DNA of 45,910 nt from Chlorobium sp. GTDB taxonomy: Bacteria; Bacteroidota; Chlorobiia; Chlorobiales; Chlorobiaceae. Under the pieces are notes generated by a model, which was given only the letters and a program-made list of their open reading frames with translations, had not been told where the DNA came from and did no database searches. The number at the start of each line of letters is the position of its first letter. Position 1 is the first letter of the stretch. The stretch covers positions 1 through 45,910 of the forward strand of contig SZXZ01000107.1 of assembly GCA_005843835.1 (NCBI GenBank), given 5' to 3'. The position numbers and the translations under genes are program-made. Shown here piece by piece: positions 17,471 through 26,526 of the stretch.

Positions 17471-18109
17471 TTATGCCTTTGCAAGAAAATCGCCTGCCAT
17501 ACTCAAATATTCTTTATTGGCACCATGGTCACCAGGGAATAGACATCCAGTACATGGGACACCAACTTTATTTGAACGAGCAAAATCCCTCTCGAACTGT
17601 TCACGAGTGTAAAACCGATCGTGGTCGCCACGGGCAAGATGAACCTCTTCGACTCTCATAGTCATGGAAAGCTCCGGGGGTATGTCGCCACCGAGCATCA
17701 TAAGCCTGCTCGGTGAATGACTGCCAAGAATTGCCGCACGACAGGCCATACCGCACCCCTGTGAAAAACCATGAAAACAAAGTCTGTCAGTCACTGGAAA
17801 CAACTCCTTTACTTGCTGAATTACCGCATCAACATAGTGCACATTTTCTGAAATCCTTTTGTCCCTGTACTGACTTGTCATCCAGCTTGCACCAAAACCT
17901 CCCTTCGAGGTGTAAACAGGATGAAGCGCCTCTATAGAACAACAAAGCCAGAGTTCAGATCCCGGTATGTCACAAAGCAGGGTGAGCTCATCCTCAGCCG
18001 TCTGGGCGTAACCATGAAACCCCACAAAAAGAGGGGCAGATCCAGAGTGTAATGGCGACCGGATAAGATACCTGCCACTCACCGAAGTCTGAATGGAATA
18101 TTCGTGCAT
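17471..18109 (-). CDS. Alpha/beta hydrolase (esterase/phospholipase-like)
   Basis: About 212 residues from the ATG at 18109 (MHEYSIQT). Longer in-frame starts reach into the treS terminator hairpin and coding end and are unlikely. Nucleophile elbow GFSQG (Ser in FHGFSQGCGMACRAA), a likely acid Asp in LARGDHDRFY and a catalytic His in FPGDHGANK make a complete triad in the order expected of the carboxylesterase/phospholipase group. FHGYAQTAEDE resembles the oxyanion-hole region. No signal peptide, so cytoplasmic. It follows treS on the same strand, but the hairpin between them suggests reduced or separate expression. The substrate is unknown. Confidence 0.8.
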   Translation of the reverse strand: MHEYSIQTSVSGRYLIRSPLHSGSAPLFVGFHGYAQTAEDELTLLCDIPGSELWLCCSIEALHPVYTSKGGFGASWMTSQYRDKRISENVHYVDAVIQQVKELFPVTDRLCFHGFSQGCGMACRAAILGSHSPSRLMMLGGDIPPELSMTMRVEEVHLARGDHDRFYTREQFERDFARSNKVGVPCTGCLFPGDHGANKEYLSMAGDFLAKA

Positions 18110-18127
18110 AAGTAGTTGTTCTTTGAA

Positions 18128-18165
18128 AACACAGGGTCTTTTCATGAAAAACGAGACCCTGTGTT
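18128..18165 (-). terminator. Terminator-like hairpin after treS
   Basis: A perfect 12-base inverted repeat (arms 18128-18139 and 18154-18165) with a 14-base loop lies just past the treS stop. On the minus strand it is followed by TTTTCAAAG, a short U-rich tract. It probably ends or attenuates the glgE-treS transcript before the hydrolase gene. Confidence 0.7.
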
Positions 18166-18177
18166 GCAAACACGTGA

Positions 18178-21100
18178 TTACAGAACAAGTAGTTTCAATA
18201 TCCCCCTGAGCGGAATCCCTGCCCATTGAGGCCTGTTATTCAGTTCGTAATTCAGCTCATAGACAGCCTTGTTCATCAGATAGGCACGCATCAGATGTTC
18301 CCGTTGTTTCGGGTCTTCAGGCACTATATCACTGCCTTTTGTTTTTTCAAAATACGTGTCAATAAAATGCTGTCCGACATAAAAACTCCAACGATCAGCC
18401 CATGGCTCAAGAGCTAAACGATCTTCGGGTCGCAGGACAGAATGGCTCTCCTGCAGCACATTAAATGCTGCATAGTCAAACGAACGGAGCATACCTGAAA
18501 TATCACGAAATACTGAACGCTTGATCTTACGTTCAGATACAGGCCGTGATGGTTCACCCTCAAAATCGATAATAACAAAGTCCTTTCCGGTAAAAAGAAC
18601 TTGACCGAGATGATAATCCCCGTGTATTCTTATTTTCAGCGTATCGATTTTCTCCAGTCTGATTGGATCAAACTGCTGAAGAATAGTTTTCTGCTTTTGC
18701 AGCAAAAGAGAGCAAAGCTCCTTCTGTTCTTCAGGCAGAGAAGGCATTATTTCACGAATAAGGATAACCGTGCGCTTCACCTGTTCGCACATCGCCTGAT
18801 AAATCGAACGCTGGTAAAGCGTCGTAAATGCTTCTGGAGCAAAAGCTGAATCACCCTCAAGAGAAGCAAGAGACAAATGCATTTCAGCAGTTCTGGCTGC
18901 CAGCTTTTCAATCATGCCAAGATAAGCTTCACCTATAAGTTCATGCATTATTTCAGGGATCTGCACAGGATTACCGCATAACGTTGGAAGCGGCGGCAAG
19001 GCAATTCCTGTATTTATCTTCGCAAGAACATCATCATAATAACGCTGAACCTGACCGTGTGAAAGCTCCCATGCATCCCCTTCATTATTGACATAATTCT
19101 GCAAAATGCCTAGAGAGTAACGATTGGTACGGTTCTGGTCATAATTTAGAGATCCGAGGTAGCGTGGCAGGTTTTTAAACGAAGTTCCTTCAGTCAATGC
19201 GCTGCACATTTCAACTTCGGGAGATCCCCCTGTTTCAATTCGGCGATACAGCTTGAAGCAGAGATCATTGTGAAACCTGATTGAGGTATTGGTTTGTTCA
19301 ACGCCCATAAGATAAGGCTCAGAATTGTCAACTGTTATATTTTCAATAACAGCATCAAGATTCCCTGCTTTCAGGCCAGAAACAACACCCGACTTACCCT
19401 GCCATTTTTCTTTACCAATTGCTAGCAGGAATAGGCTGGCTAGAAAACGGTTATCAAAAGTGGCGTCGCACAAGTATCCTTCATGATCTCCGACGATCAC
19501 CCGGGCAATAACTCGGGTAAAAAAGTTGTCATCTGAAGGATTGAGTGCTGAAAGAGGTGAAAAACAGACCGGCAGCTGATAAAGCTCGTTTTCACCACTT
19601 GAATAATGAACTTCTGTCATTAAAAGCTTCGCGTGCTCCATACCAACGACAGGTACAGTGTCAATAATGGAAATACGCATGATATTGCGAACTTTGCCGC
19701 CAAACCACCGGCTTGCCTTGAAGTATTCAGGAAAAACGTTAGTCTCAAGCATTTCACGGCACCGGCCGGTAAAGACACTCTGCCAGCGGGATACATTGGC
19801 AACAGGTTTTTCAAGATAGCTGCGAGTCGAGATATTCTCGGTATCTTCAACCAGTTTCAGCCAGAAATAACCGAAGGACCCCAGAGCAACCATGTATGGG
19901 GTTTTACGGATTTTAGGGAAACGATTCAAACTGAAAACCTCTTCGGGAATAAACCCTTCAAACTTTGAAAGATCAATCATCACCGCCTGGGCATTTCTTG
20001 ATAGATTGATTACCGTAAGCATAGTTTCATCCTCATACCGGCGGATAAAAATCAGCACCTTTGGATTGCTCACCTGCAGAAACTCGATAGTTCCCCGATT
20101 GAGGGACTTGTAGCGACGTGCGGTAGAAATGGCATGACGCATCCACCAGAGCAGCGAATTGATATTGCTTTCCTGTACTTCAACGTTAATTGCTTCGTAA
20201 TGGTATTCAGGATCAATAATAACCGGCAGTAAAAGCTGTTGAGGGTTTGCGCGTGAAAAACCGGCATTGCGATCGGAGTTCCACTGCATCGGAGTTCGCA
20301 CACCGTCTCTGTCTCCAAGATAGAAGTTGTCTCCCATACCGATTTCATCACCGTAATAAAGAACCGGAGTCCCAGGTAACGATAACAGCATAATATTCAT
20401 CAGCTCAATCTTGCGGCGATCATTGTTCATGAGTGGCGCAAGTCGGCGGCGTATACCAAGGTTAATACGGGCCTTCGGATCATTTGCATAGACCCTGCGC
20501 ATATAGTCACGCTCCTCATCAGTAACCATTTCGAGGGTTAGTTCATCATGGTTACGCAAGAATGATGCCCACTGGCAAGCTTCAGGTATTTCCGGGGTCT
20601 GATCGAGAATGTCAATAATCGGAAAGCGATCCTCTGTCGCAAGGGCCATGTACATTCTCGGCATCAAAGGAAAATGAAAATTCATGTGACACTGGTCACC
20701 TTTGCCGAAATATGCCGCAGAATCCTCAGGCCACTGATTGGCTTCGGCAAGCAGCATACGGTTAGGGTAGTGCTCATCAACATAAGAGCGTAACTTTTTG
20801 AGATATTCGTAAGTCTGCGGAAGATTTTCGCAATTAGTGCCTTCAGCTTCATAAAGATAAGGAACTGCATCAAGCCTTAAGCCGTCTACTCCCATCCCAA
20901 GCCAAAAGTCAAGCACGTCAAAAAGCGCCTGATGAACATCAGGATTTTCAAAGTTAAGATCAGGTTGATGATGAAAAAAGCGGTGCCAGTAGTACTGACC
21001 GGCAACTGGATCCCATGTCCAGTTAGAAGCCTCGAAGTCCTGAAAGATAATACGGGTTTCAGAGTACTTGTTGGGATCGTCGCTCCATACATAGAAATTT

Positions 21101-21480
21101 CGGTCGGGTGATCCTGCCGGAGCTTTTCTTGCGCGCTGAAACCATGCGTGTTGGTCAGAAGTATGGTTCACTACCAGTTCGGTAATAACCTTCAGACCCC
21201 GGCTATGTGCCTCATCAAGAAACTCTTTAAAATCTTCCAGCGTACCGTAATCTGGATTAACGGTCATATAATCCGCAATATCGTAGCCGTCATCACGTAA
21301 GGGTGACGGGTAAAAGGGAAGCAGCCAGATTGCAGTAATCCCAAGACTTTCGAGATAACCGAGCTTCTGGCGCAATCCTTGAAAATCTCCTATGCCATCA
21401 TTATTACTGTCATAGAATGTCTTGACATGTGCTTCGTAAATAATCGCGTCTTTGTACCAGAGCTGTTCAGGTTGATACAT
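18178..21480 (-). CDS. treS: Trehalose synthase fused to maltokinase (TreS-Pep2/Mak)
   Basis: 1100 residues. The N-terminal GH13 domain (about 1-550) has catalytic residues Asp204 (GLRLDAVPYLYE), Glu246 (LLAEANQWPED) and Asp312 (RNHDE), with the TreS signature LPFYPSPLRDDGYDIADY. The C-terminal part (about 570-1100) is a maltokinase with kinase-like HGDYHLGQVLF (953-963) and IIDFEGE (from 970). The fused enzyme interconverts trehalose and maltose, then makes maltose 1-phosphate with ATP. This feeds GlgE, encoded immediately upstream with a 64-base gap. The fusion is known in several phyla. All key residues are intact. Confidence 0.97.
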   Translation of the reverse strand: MYQPEQLWYKDAIIYEAHVKTFYDSNNDGIGDFQGLRQKLGYLESLGITAIWLLPFYPSPLRDDGYDIADYMTVNPDYGTLEDFKEFLDEAHSRGLKVITELVVNHTSDQHAWFQRARKAPAGSPDRNFYVWSDDPNKYSETRIIFQDFEASNWTWDPVAGQYYWHRFFHHQPDLNFENPDVHQALFDVLDFWLGMGVDGLRLDAVPYLYEAEGTNCENLPQTYEYLKKLRSYVDEHYPNRMLLAEANQWPEDSAAYFGKGDQCHMNFHFPLMPRMYMALATEDRFPIIDILDQTPEIPEACQWASFLRNHDELTLEMVTDEERDYMRRVYANDPKARINLGIRRRLAPLMNNDRRKIELMNIMLLSLPGTPVLYYGDEIGMGDNFYLGDRDGVRTPMQWNSDRNAGFSRANPQQLLLPVIIDPEYHYEAINVEVQESNINSLLWWMRHAISTARRYKSLNRGTIEFLQVSNPKVLIFIRRYEDETMLTVINLSRNAQAVMIDLSKFEGFIPEEVFSLNRFPKIRKTPYMVALGSFGYFWLKLVEDTENISTRSYLEKPVANVSRWQSVFTGRCREMLETNVFPEYFKASRWFGGKVRNIMRISIIDTVPVVGMEHAKLLMTEVHYSSGENELYQLPVCFSPLSALNPSDDNFFTRVIARVIVGDHEGYLCDATFDNRFLASLFLLAIGKEKWQGKSGVVSGLKAGNLDAVIENITVDNSEPYLMGVEQTNTSIRFHNDLCFKLYRRIETGGSPEVEMCSALTEGTSFKNLPRYLGSLNYDQNRTNRYSLGILQNYVNNEGDAWELSHGQVQRYYDDVLAKINTGIALPPLPTLCGNPVQIPEIMHELIGEAYLGMIEKLAARTAEMHLSLASLEGDSAFAPEAFTTLYQRSIYQAMCEQVKRTVILIREIMPSLPEEQKELCSLLLQKQKTILQQFDPIRLEKIDTLKIRIHGDYHLGQVLFTGKDFVIIDFEGEPSRPVSERKIKRSVFRDISGMLRSFDYAAFNVLQESHSVLRPEDRLALEPWADRWSFYVGQHFIDTYFEKTKGSDIVPEDPKQREHLMRAYLMNKAVYELNYELNNRPQWAGIPLRGILKLLVL

Positions 21481-21544
21481 AATAAATGTGGTCAGTTATA
21501 AATAGCGGTAATTATTGATAATGTGATCTGGCAAAAAATGTTCA

Positions 21545-23557
21545 TCAGAGTAAGGTTACACGAAAAATATGAGCCGGCATGATCCGTGGATTTACTTCCA
21601 CAAAGTTCCATTCCCCATTCCAGTCATAAGCCTCTCCGCTGAGCAGATCCTCAACCTTGAAGGAATAATCGTGAGAACGGTTGAACAGTTCAAGCGGAAA
21701 CCGCAGCCAACCAGAATGGGTATTAACAGGATCAAGGTTAACGACAACAAAGATAATATTACTGGTATCGACTGACCGCTTGACATATCCCATCAGTTGG
21801 TCGTGTTCCTTGCCCGGTGAAGCTTCTATGTGGACAAATGTAATGTCATTAGTCTGCTGTAAAGCAGTATTCTCTTTTCTGATCCTGTTGACACGCGTAA
21901 TCTCTGCACGGATATTACCCGGCCTGTCGAGATCCCACTGCTTGATTTCATACTTTTCGGAATTCAGGTAATCTTCTTTGCTTCCCGGAACAGGGATATG
22001 CTCACAAAGCTCATAAGCAGGTCCGTACATGCCATAGTTCGATGAGAGAGTTGCCGCTAGAATAAAGCGGATAATAAATTTGCTCCTGTCGCCGGTCTGG
22101 AATTCCTCATGGAGAATATCAGGAGTGTTTGGCCAGAAATTAGGCCGCATAAAGTTCTTCAGAGGAGATGATGTCAACTCCAAGACATATTCCTGAAGTT
22201 CATGCTTGTTATTTCGCCATGTAAAGTAACTGTATGACTGACTATAGCCAACCATAGCCAACCTCGCCATTAACTTAGGTCTGGTAAACGCCTCAGCAAG
22301 AAATACTGCTTCAGGGTGCTCTGACCTGATTGATGCAATAGCCCACTCCCAAAAAGGAAATGCCTTGGTATGGGGATTGTCAACACGAAAAATTTTTACC
22401 CCCTTTTCGATCCAGAAAAGGAAAATGCTTCTAAGTTCAAGCCAGAGATTCTGCCAGTCAGCTGATTCAAAATCAATGGGCAGAATATCCTCGTATCGTT
22501 TTGGGGGATTTTCTGCAAACTGTACCGTGCCATCCGGACGCCACTTGAACCACTGCGGGTGCTCCTTGACATAGGGATGATCAGGTGAGCACTGAAAGGC
22601 GATATCGAGAGCAACAGAAATACTATTCTTTTCGGCCTCTTTTACAAATGCTGCAAATTCTTTGATTGTACCAAGTTCAGGGTGAACAGCCTTATGCCCC
22701 CCATCTTTATTCCCAATCGCCCAGCAGCTTCCGGGATCACCGTCGGCAGCAATAAGCGCATTATTCTTTCCCTTGCGCTTGGTGTAGCCTATGGGATGTA
22801 TAGGAGGAAAATATATGACATCAAAACCCATTCCAGCAATAAGAGGCAGCAGGCGATTACAATCTTTAAAGGTCCCGTGTTTACCAGGCTGAGTACCCCA
22901 TGACCGGGGGAAAAGTTCATACCAGGCACTGCAGCCAGCCTTTTTCTGCTCAACGGTCAATCCGAGTGCTTTTTCGTAAACCGTTGCATGTGACTTATCA
23001 GGATGACGACTCATAATATGCTCAAGCTTTGCATCAAGCGCAGCTTCAGCAGCCTCAGTCTTATCTTTGGAGCAAAGGAGAGTTGCCGACGCGACAAGTT
23101 TTGCCGAATCAGCTTTTCCAGCTCTTGATGCCCCGGCCTTGACAAATATCGACCCGATCTGTAGATCAAGTGATACATCCTGCCCGGCCTGTATCTTTTT
23201 GGATAATCCTTTTTTCCAAGTCTGAAAATGATCAACCCAGGCCTCAATTGTGTAATCATAAGCTCCGGGAAGCCCCGCAGTAAATGAGCCCTTCCAGCGG
23301 TCATTACCTATTGGAAGCATTGCTGAGCGATGCCACTCAGCTTGGCCAGAAGTCCTGTAACAAAGCTCTGCACTTATGGTATCAGCACCATCTACAAAAA
23401 TATCGGCATCTACAACAACAAGCTCGCCTTCTACAGCTTTAGCAGGATACTTGCCCCCATCAAGTTCGGGTGAGACATTTTCTATAACCACGCGCTGACG
23501 GCCATCAAAATCTTGATCGATATAATAAGGAACCGCCGATTTGAAAGTAATATTCAT
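21545..23557 (-). CDS. glgE: Alpha-1,4-glucan:maltose-1-phosphate maltosyltransferase GlgE
   Basis: 670 residues, GH13_3 family. An N-terminal beta-sandwich (about 10-135) and a helical insert precede the barrel, which carries the nucleophile Asp393 in FRVDNPHTKAFPFWEW and acid/base Glu422 in FLAEAFTRP. Other family blocks are visible: YELFPRSWG, IYFPPIHPIG and ALDIAFQCSPDHPYV. It extends alpha-glucan using maltose 1-phosphate, so with the downstream TreS-maltokinase it completes the trehalose-to-glycogen route. First gene of the unit; divergent from prfB across 287 bases. Length and motifs are normal. Confidence 0.98.
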   Translation of the reverse strand: MNITFKSAVPYYIDQDFDGRQRVVIENVSPELDGGKYPAKAVEGELVVVDADIFVDGADTISAELCYRTSGQAEWHRSAMLPIGNDRWKGSFTAGLPGAYDYTIEAWVDHFQTWKKGLSKKIQAGQDVSLDLQIGSIFVKAGASRAGKADSAKLVASATLLCSKDKTEAAEAALDAKLEHIMSRHPDKSHATVYEKALGLTVEQKKAGCSAWYELFPRSWGTQPGKHGTFKDCNRLLPLIAGMGFDVIYFPPIHPIGYTKRKGKNNALIAADGDPGSCWAIGNKDGGHKAVHPELGTIKEFAAFVKEAEKNSISVALDIAFQCSPDHPYVKEHPQWFKWRPDGTVQFAENPPKRYEDILPIDFESADWQNLWLELRSIFLFWIEKGVKIFRVDNPHTKAFPFWEWAIASIRSEHPEAVFLAEAFTRPKLMARLAMVGYSQSYSYFTWRNNKHELQEYVLELTSSPLKNFMRPNFWPNTPDILHEEFQTGDRSKFIIRFILAATLSSNYGMYGPAYELCEHIPVPGSKEDYLNSEKYEIKQWDLDRPGNIRAEITRVNRIRKENTALQQTNDITFVHIEASPGKEHDQLMGYVKRSVDTSNIIFVVVNLDPVNTHSGWLRFPLELFNRSHDYSFKVEDLLSGEAYDWNGEWNFVEVNPRIMPAHIFRVTLL

Positions 23558-23844
23558 CTTCAGGATCTAAGATTGGTACCCCGGGGGGATCCCGGTCATA
23601 AAGCAGGTGCTCCGGTCATAGTCCATTTACGCTATGAAATGCGTACACAGTTCCGGTACTGCTCCCTGTTTTTTTTAAACAGAAAGGAAAATATGAAAAC
23701 TCCTTTACTTTTTTGCCTAGATACTCTTCTAATTTCAAAGGACCCATTAATTATAAACCTTGGTCCTGTTTTGATTTCTTCTAAAAAAAATTGTTCTTTG
23801 AGAAAACTATTCCGTTACCTAAGCAACTATCAGTAAAGAAAACC

Positions 23845-24940
23845 ATGTTTGAACCACAAAAAGAAAGACTGCAGGAGATTCATCGTCGCCTGGAACAGTT
23901 ACGGGGGTATCTTTGACGTTGATGAACGCAAGGAAAAAATTTATGATCTTGAAAAAATTTCAGCCGATCCAACATTCTGGAACGACCAGAAAGAGGCTCA
24001 CAAAGTCTTAAAGGAGCTTAACGAACATAAATCGTGGACCGACGAGTACGAAAAAATTGCTTTGAAAGCAAAAGTCTGCAACAATGAGCTCGACATTGCA
24101 GAAGAACTTGAGGACGAATCATTTATTGATGAACTCATAACCGCTATATCCTCAATCGAGCACGATATTGCTGCCATTGAATTTAAAAACATGCTTTCGG
24201 GCAAGGATGATGCCGGAAATGCACTCATCACCATTCATGCCGGAGCAGGTGGCACTGAGGCCCAGGACTGGGCTGAAATGCTTTATCGGATGTATATGCG
24301 ATGGGCAGAGCGCAAAGGGTTTAAAATTTATACTGACGACTACCAGGAAGGGGATGGAGCCGGTATCAAAACCGCAACACTCGAAATAAATGGCCCTTAT
24401 GCTTACGGTTATCTCAAGGCTGAAAACGGTGTTCACAGGCTTGTACGAGTTTCACCATTCGACTCTAATGCCAGACGTCACACCTCTTTTGCGAGCGTAT
24501 TCACCTACCCTGAAGCCCCTCCGGATGTTGAAATTGATGTCCGCAAAGAGGATTTGGAGCTTTCGACTTTCCGAAGCGGTGGTAAGGGCGGTCAAAATGT
24601 CAATAAAGTTGAGACTGCCGTACGCATAAAACATATTCCAACAGGTATTGTAGTCGGGTGCCAGGAAGAACGTTCGCAGTTTCAAAACAGGGAACGAGCT
24701 ATGAAAATGCTGATGGCACAGCTTTACCAGCGACAGCGGGATGAGGAGGAAGCAAAAAAACGTGAGATCGAGGGCAAAAAGAAAAAGATTGAATGGGGAA
24801 GCCAGATCCGCAGCTATGTGCTTGATGACCGACGCATCAAAGATCATCGAACGAACTATGAAAGGTTTGATGTGGAAAACGTCCTTGATGGCGACCTTGA
24901 CGAGTTCATGGAAAAATACTTATCAGAATTCGGAGACTGA
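23845..24940 (+). CDS. prfB: Peptide chain release factor 2, with programmed +1 frameshift
   Basis: Translation starts at the ATG at 23845 ([12 protein letters not shown]), reads 23 codons to CTT, and meets an in-frame TGA at 23914-23916. After a +1 shift it continues at GAC (23915) for 341 codons; the product is 364 residues. The RF2 anticodon-like SPF (RVSPFDSN) and the catalytic GGQ ([11 protein letters not shown]) are both present. RF2 ends translation at UGA and UAA codons. The shift makes synthesis autoregulatory: scarce RF2 favours frameshifting at its own UGA. A purely open-frame prediction would give a wrong N-terminus starting at 23849. The gene overlaps the metallophosphoesterase start by one base. 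Confidence 0.97.
23902..23917 (+). promoter_or_regulatory. RF2 programmed +1 frameshift site
   Basis: The sequence reads CGG GGG TAT CTT TGA C. It has the same elements as the classical prfB site: a Shine-Dalgarno-like G-run 3 bases before a slippery CUU, an in-frame UGA, and C after the stop. CUU slips to UUU and decoding resumes with GAC. Readout depends on RF2 concentration. The match is essentially complete, and the downstream frame encodes the rest of RF2. Confidence 0.97.
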
Positions 24941-25782
24941 TGACACCGTCTCAACACTCCGGCATCATTACGTTCGGAATCATCACCGACATTCACTTTT
25001 CAACCCATAGGCGAAGATCTGCAACAGCATTAATGGCTGTTGCAGATCTTCGCCTATGGGTTGAAAACTGCAAGAAAAAAAAAGTTGATTTTCTGTTACA
25101 GCTCGGTGACCTTATCAAAGGTACCGAACAATATAAATGGCAAGAACTTCACCAGTCATCTTCAATACTCAGTGAGTTTTCAGGAACCATTCACCATGTC
25201 ATAGGGAATCACTGCCTCGCAATCCCGCGCCGAGAGCTCTTGACTGCACTAGAAATGCCTTGCGCATACTTTTCATTTAAAGACAAAGGCTTCCGCTTTA
25301 TCGTGATTGACGGTATGGATGTATCAATACATTCCGAGCCGGAAACACAGGAAGACAAAAATACTTTTAAATACTTCCTCGCTCTCCCGGAAAACCACGA
25401 CTATTGTGGCGCAGTGGGCTCCCGGCAAAAAGCATGGCTTAAAAATGAGCTGGAAACCGCAATGCTCGCCGGTGAAAAAGTAATTGTCATATCTCATCTA
25501 CCCTTGTTGCCCGAAACAACCGATGCAAAGTATGGCCTGCTTTGGAACCACCAGGAAATTTTCGACCTTGTTTCATCGTTCACTGCAGTCAAGGTATGCC
25601 TTTGCGGCCATTACCATTTTGGCAGTTACGTACAAAAAAAAGGGATTCACTTTTTAGTACTGCCCGCTTTTATAACCCGATATGAACACCCCTTTTTTTC
25701 AAGCGGCTTCATCGAAGTGGAAATCGGAAGAATGGTAACTCGTAATCAAAATAATGAGGTTATTTTTGAGTTTACCCTTTAA
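24940..25782 (+). CDS. Calcineurin-like metallophosphoesterase
   Basis: 280 residues with the dimetal phosphoesterase motifs in order: DIHFS (about 18-22), LQLGDLI (about 52-58), GNH (VIGNHCLA), SHLPLLP and CGHYHFG near the C-terminus. No signal peptide, so cytoplasmic. The ATG at 24940 overlaps the prfB stop (TGATG), suggesting coupled translation. The substrate is unknown; relatives hydrolyse nucleotides, phospholipids or other phosphate esters. The segment from Phe20 to Glu42 is encoded by a perfect 32-bp inverted repeat. The reading frame stays open through it, and the flanking motifs sit at normal distances. Confidence 0.88.
   Translation: MTPSQHSGIITFGIITDIHFSTHRRRSATALMAVADLRLWVENCKKKKVDFLLQLGDLIKGTEQYKWQELHQSSSILSEFSGTIHHVIGNHCLAIPRRELLTALEMPCAYFSFKDKGFRFIVIDGMDVSIHSEPETQEDKNTFKYFLALPENHDYCGAVGSRQKAWLKNELETAMLAGEKVIVISHLPLLPETTDAKYGLLWNHQEIFDLVSSFTAVKVCLCGHYHFGSYVQKKGIHFLVLPAFITRYEHPFFSSGFIEVEIGRMVTRNQNNEVIFEFTL
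24997..25067. repeat. Perfect 32-bp inverted repeat inside a coding sequence
   Basis: Arms 24997-25028 and 25036-25067 are exact reverse complements (32 of 32 bases) around a 7-base loop, ATTAATG. The repeat ends abruptly at C/C on the outside. It lies 57 bases into the metallophosphoesterase gene, which it keeps open in both arms. No U-run follows on either strand, so it is not an obvious terminator. It may be a recent templated copy by strand switching, a functional mRNA hairpin, or an assembly or amplification fold-back artefact. Confidence 0.95.
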
Positions 25783-25950
25783 CTATCCAGATAAACAGTT
25801 ATAAGCTGAAAGAAAAATAAATGTAATTCGGTTCATTATATTGCATAAACAAGGAGATAATCCTTTAAAAAACTGGCGTAAATTACTGTACATACACATA
25901 GGGATTCACCAGGTCGAAATCATAACATGACACACAAACCAAATCGAAGA

Positions 25951-26523
25951 ATGAAAAAATATATTTCAGTAATATTTTTAGTCGCTGGAATGTGGACAAC
26001 TTCAGCTTCAGGCTCAGAGCCATACGTCAACGCATTTGTCGGAAAAACTGTTATGAACCATGTTGGCAGAGGGCATAAAGACTCTGGCCTCACAATGCTT
26101 GGAGCTATCGGATTGGGCTTTGAAAACAACTGCAGGATAGAGGCTGAGGTTGGTTACCAGGCAGTTGGCAATAACGGAGAATATGGCTCAACCATAGACT
26201 CTGATATGCCTGTCCTGTCAATTTTAGTAAACGCATACTACGATATTTCTTTTTTCGATATCGCAACACCCTATATAACCGCTGGTGTCGGAGAAACCAA
26301 CGTTTATCCGATGGGAATCACTATCCCGGATGCATTGCAAACATCTAAAACATCTCTGGCCTATCAGCTTGGAACCGGAATCACTGTCCCAATCGGCGAT
26401 AACGTCAAGGTCGATGCACGCTACCGCTACTTTGTAACTCCAAAGGTTATTCTTGACCCTGCATTTGATAATCAGAAATTATCAAGCAGCAGCTTTCTGC
26501 TCGGGCTGAGGTTTAACCTCTGA
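25951..26523 (+). CDS. Small outer-membrane beta-barrel protein
   Basis: About 190 residues from the ATG at 25951 (MKKYISVIFLVAG), which gives a compact signal peptide ending near TSASG; an ATG 24 bases upstream is possible. The mature part has alternating strands: YVNAFVGK, GAIGLGFENN, IEAEVGYQA, PYITAGVGE, VDARYRYFV. It ends FLLGLRFNL, like OmpA/OmpW-type eight-stranded barrels. The precise family and role are not clear. It stands alone, convergent with the WecB-like gene just 3 bases away. Confidence 0.7.
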   Translation: MKKYISVIFLVAGMWTTSASGSEPYVNAFVGKTVMNHVGRGHKDSGLTMLGAIGLGFENNCRIEAEVGYQAVGNNGEYGSTIDSDMPVLSILVNAYYDISFFDIATPYITAGVGETNVYPMGITIPDALQTSKTSLAYQLGTGITVPIGDNVKVDARYRYFVTPKVILDPAFDNQKLSSSSFLLGLRFNL

Positions 26524-26526
26524 ACG

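Noticed and set aside
23575..23592. Sequence resembling a cloning polylinker (KpnI, SmaI-like and BamHI sites in a row)
   Set aside because: The flanks are ordinary upstream sequences of glgE and prfB with no vector-like continuation, so chance G/C-rich sequence is the simpler explanation.
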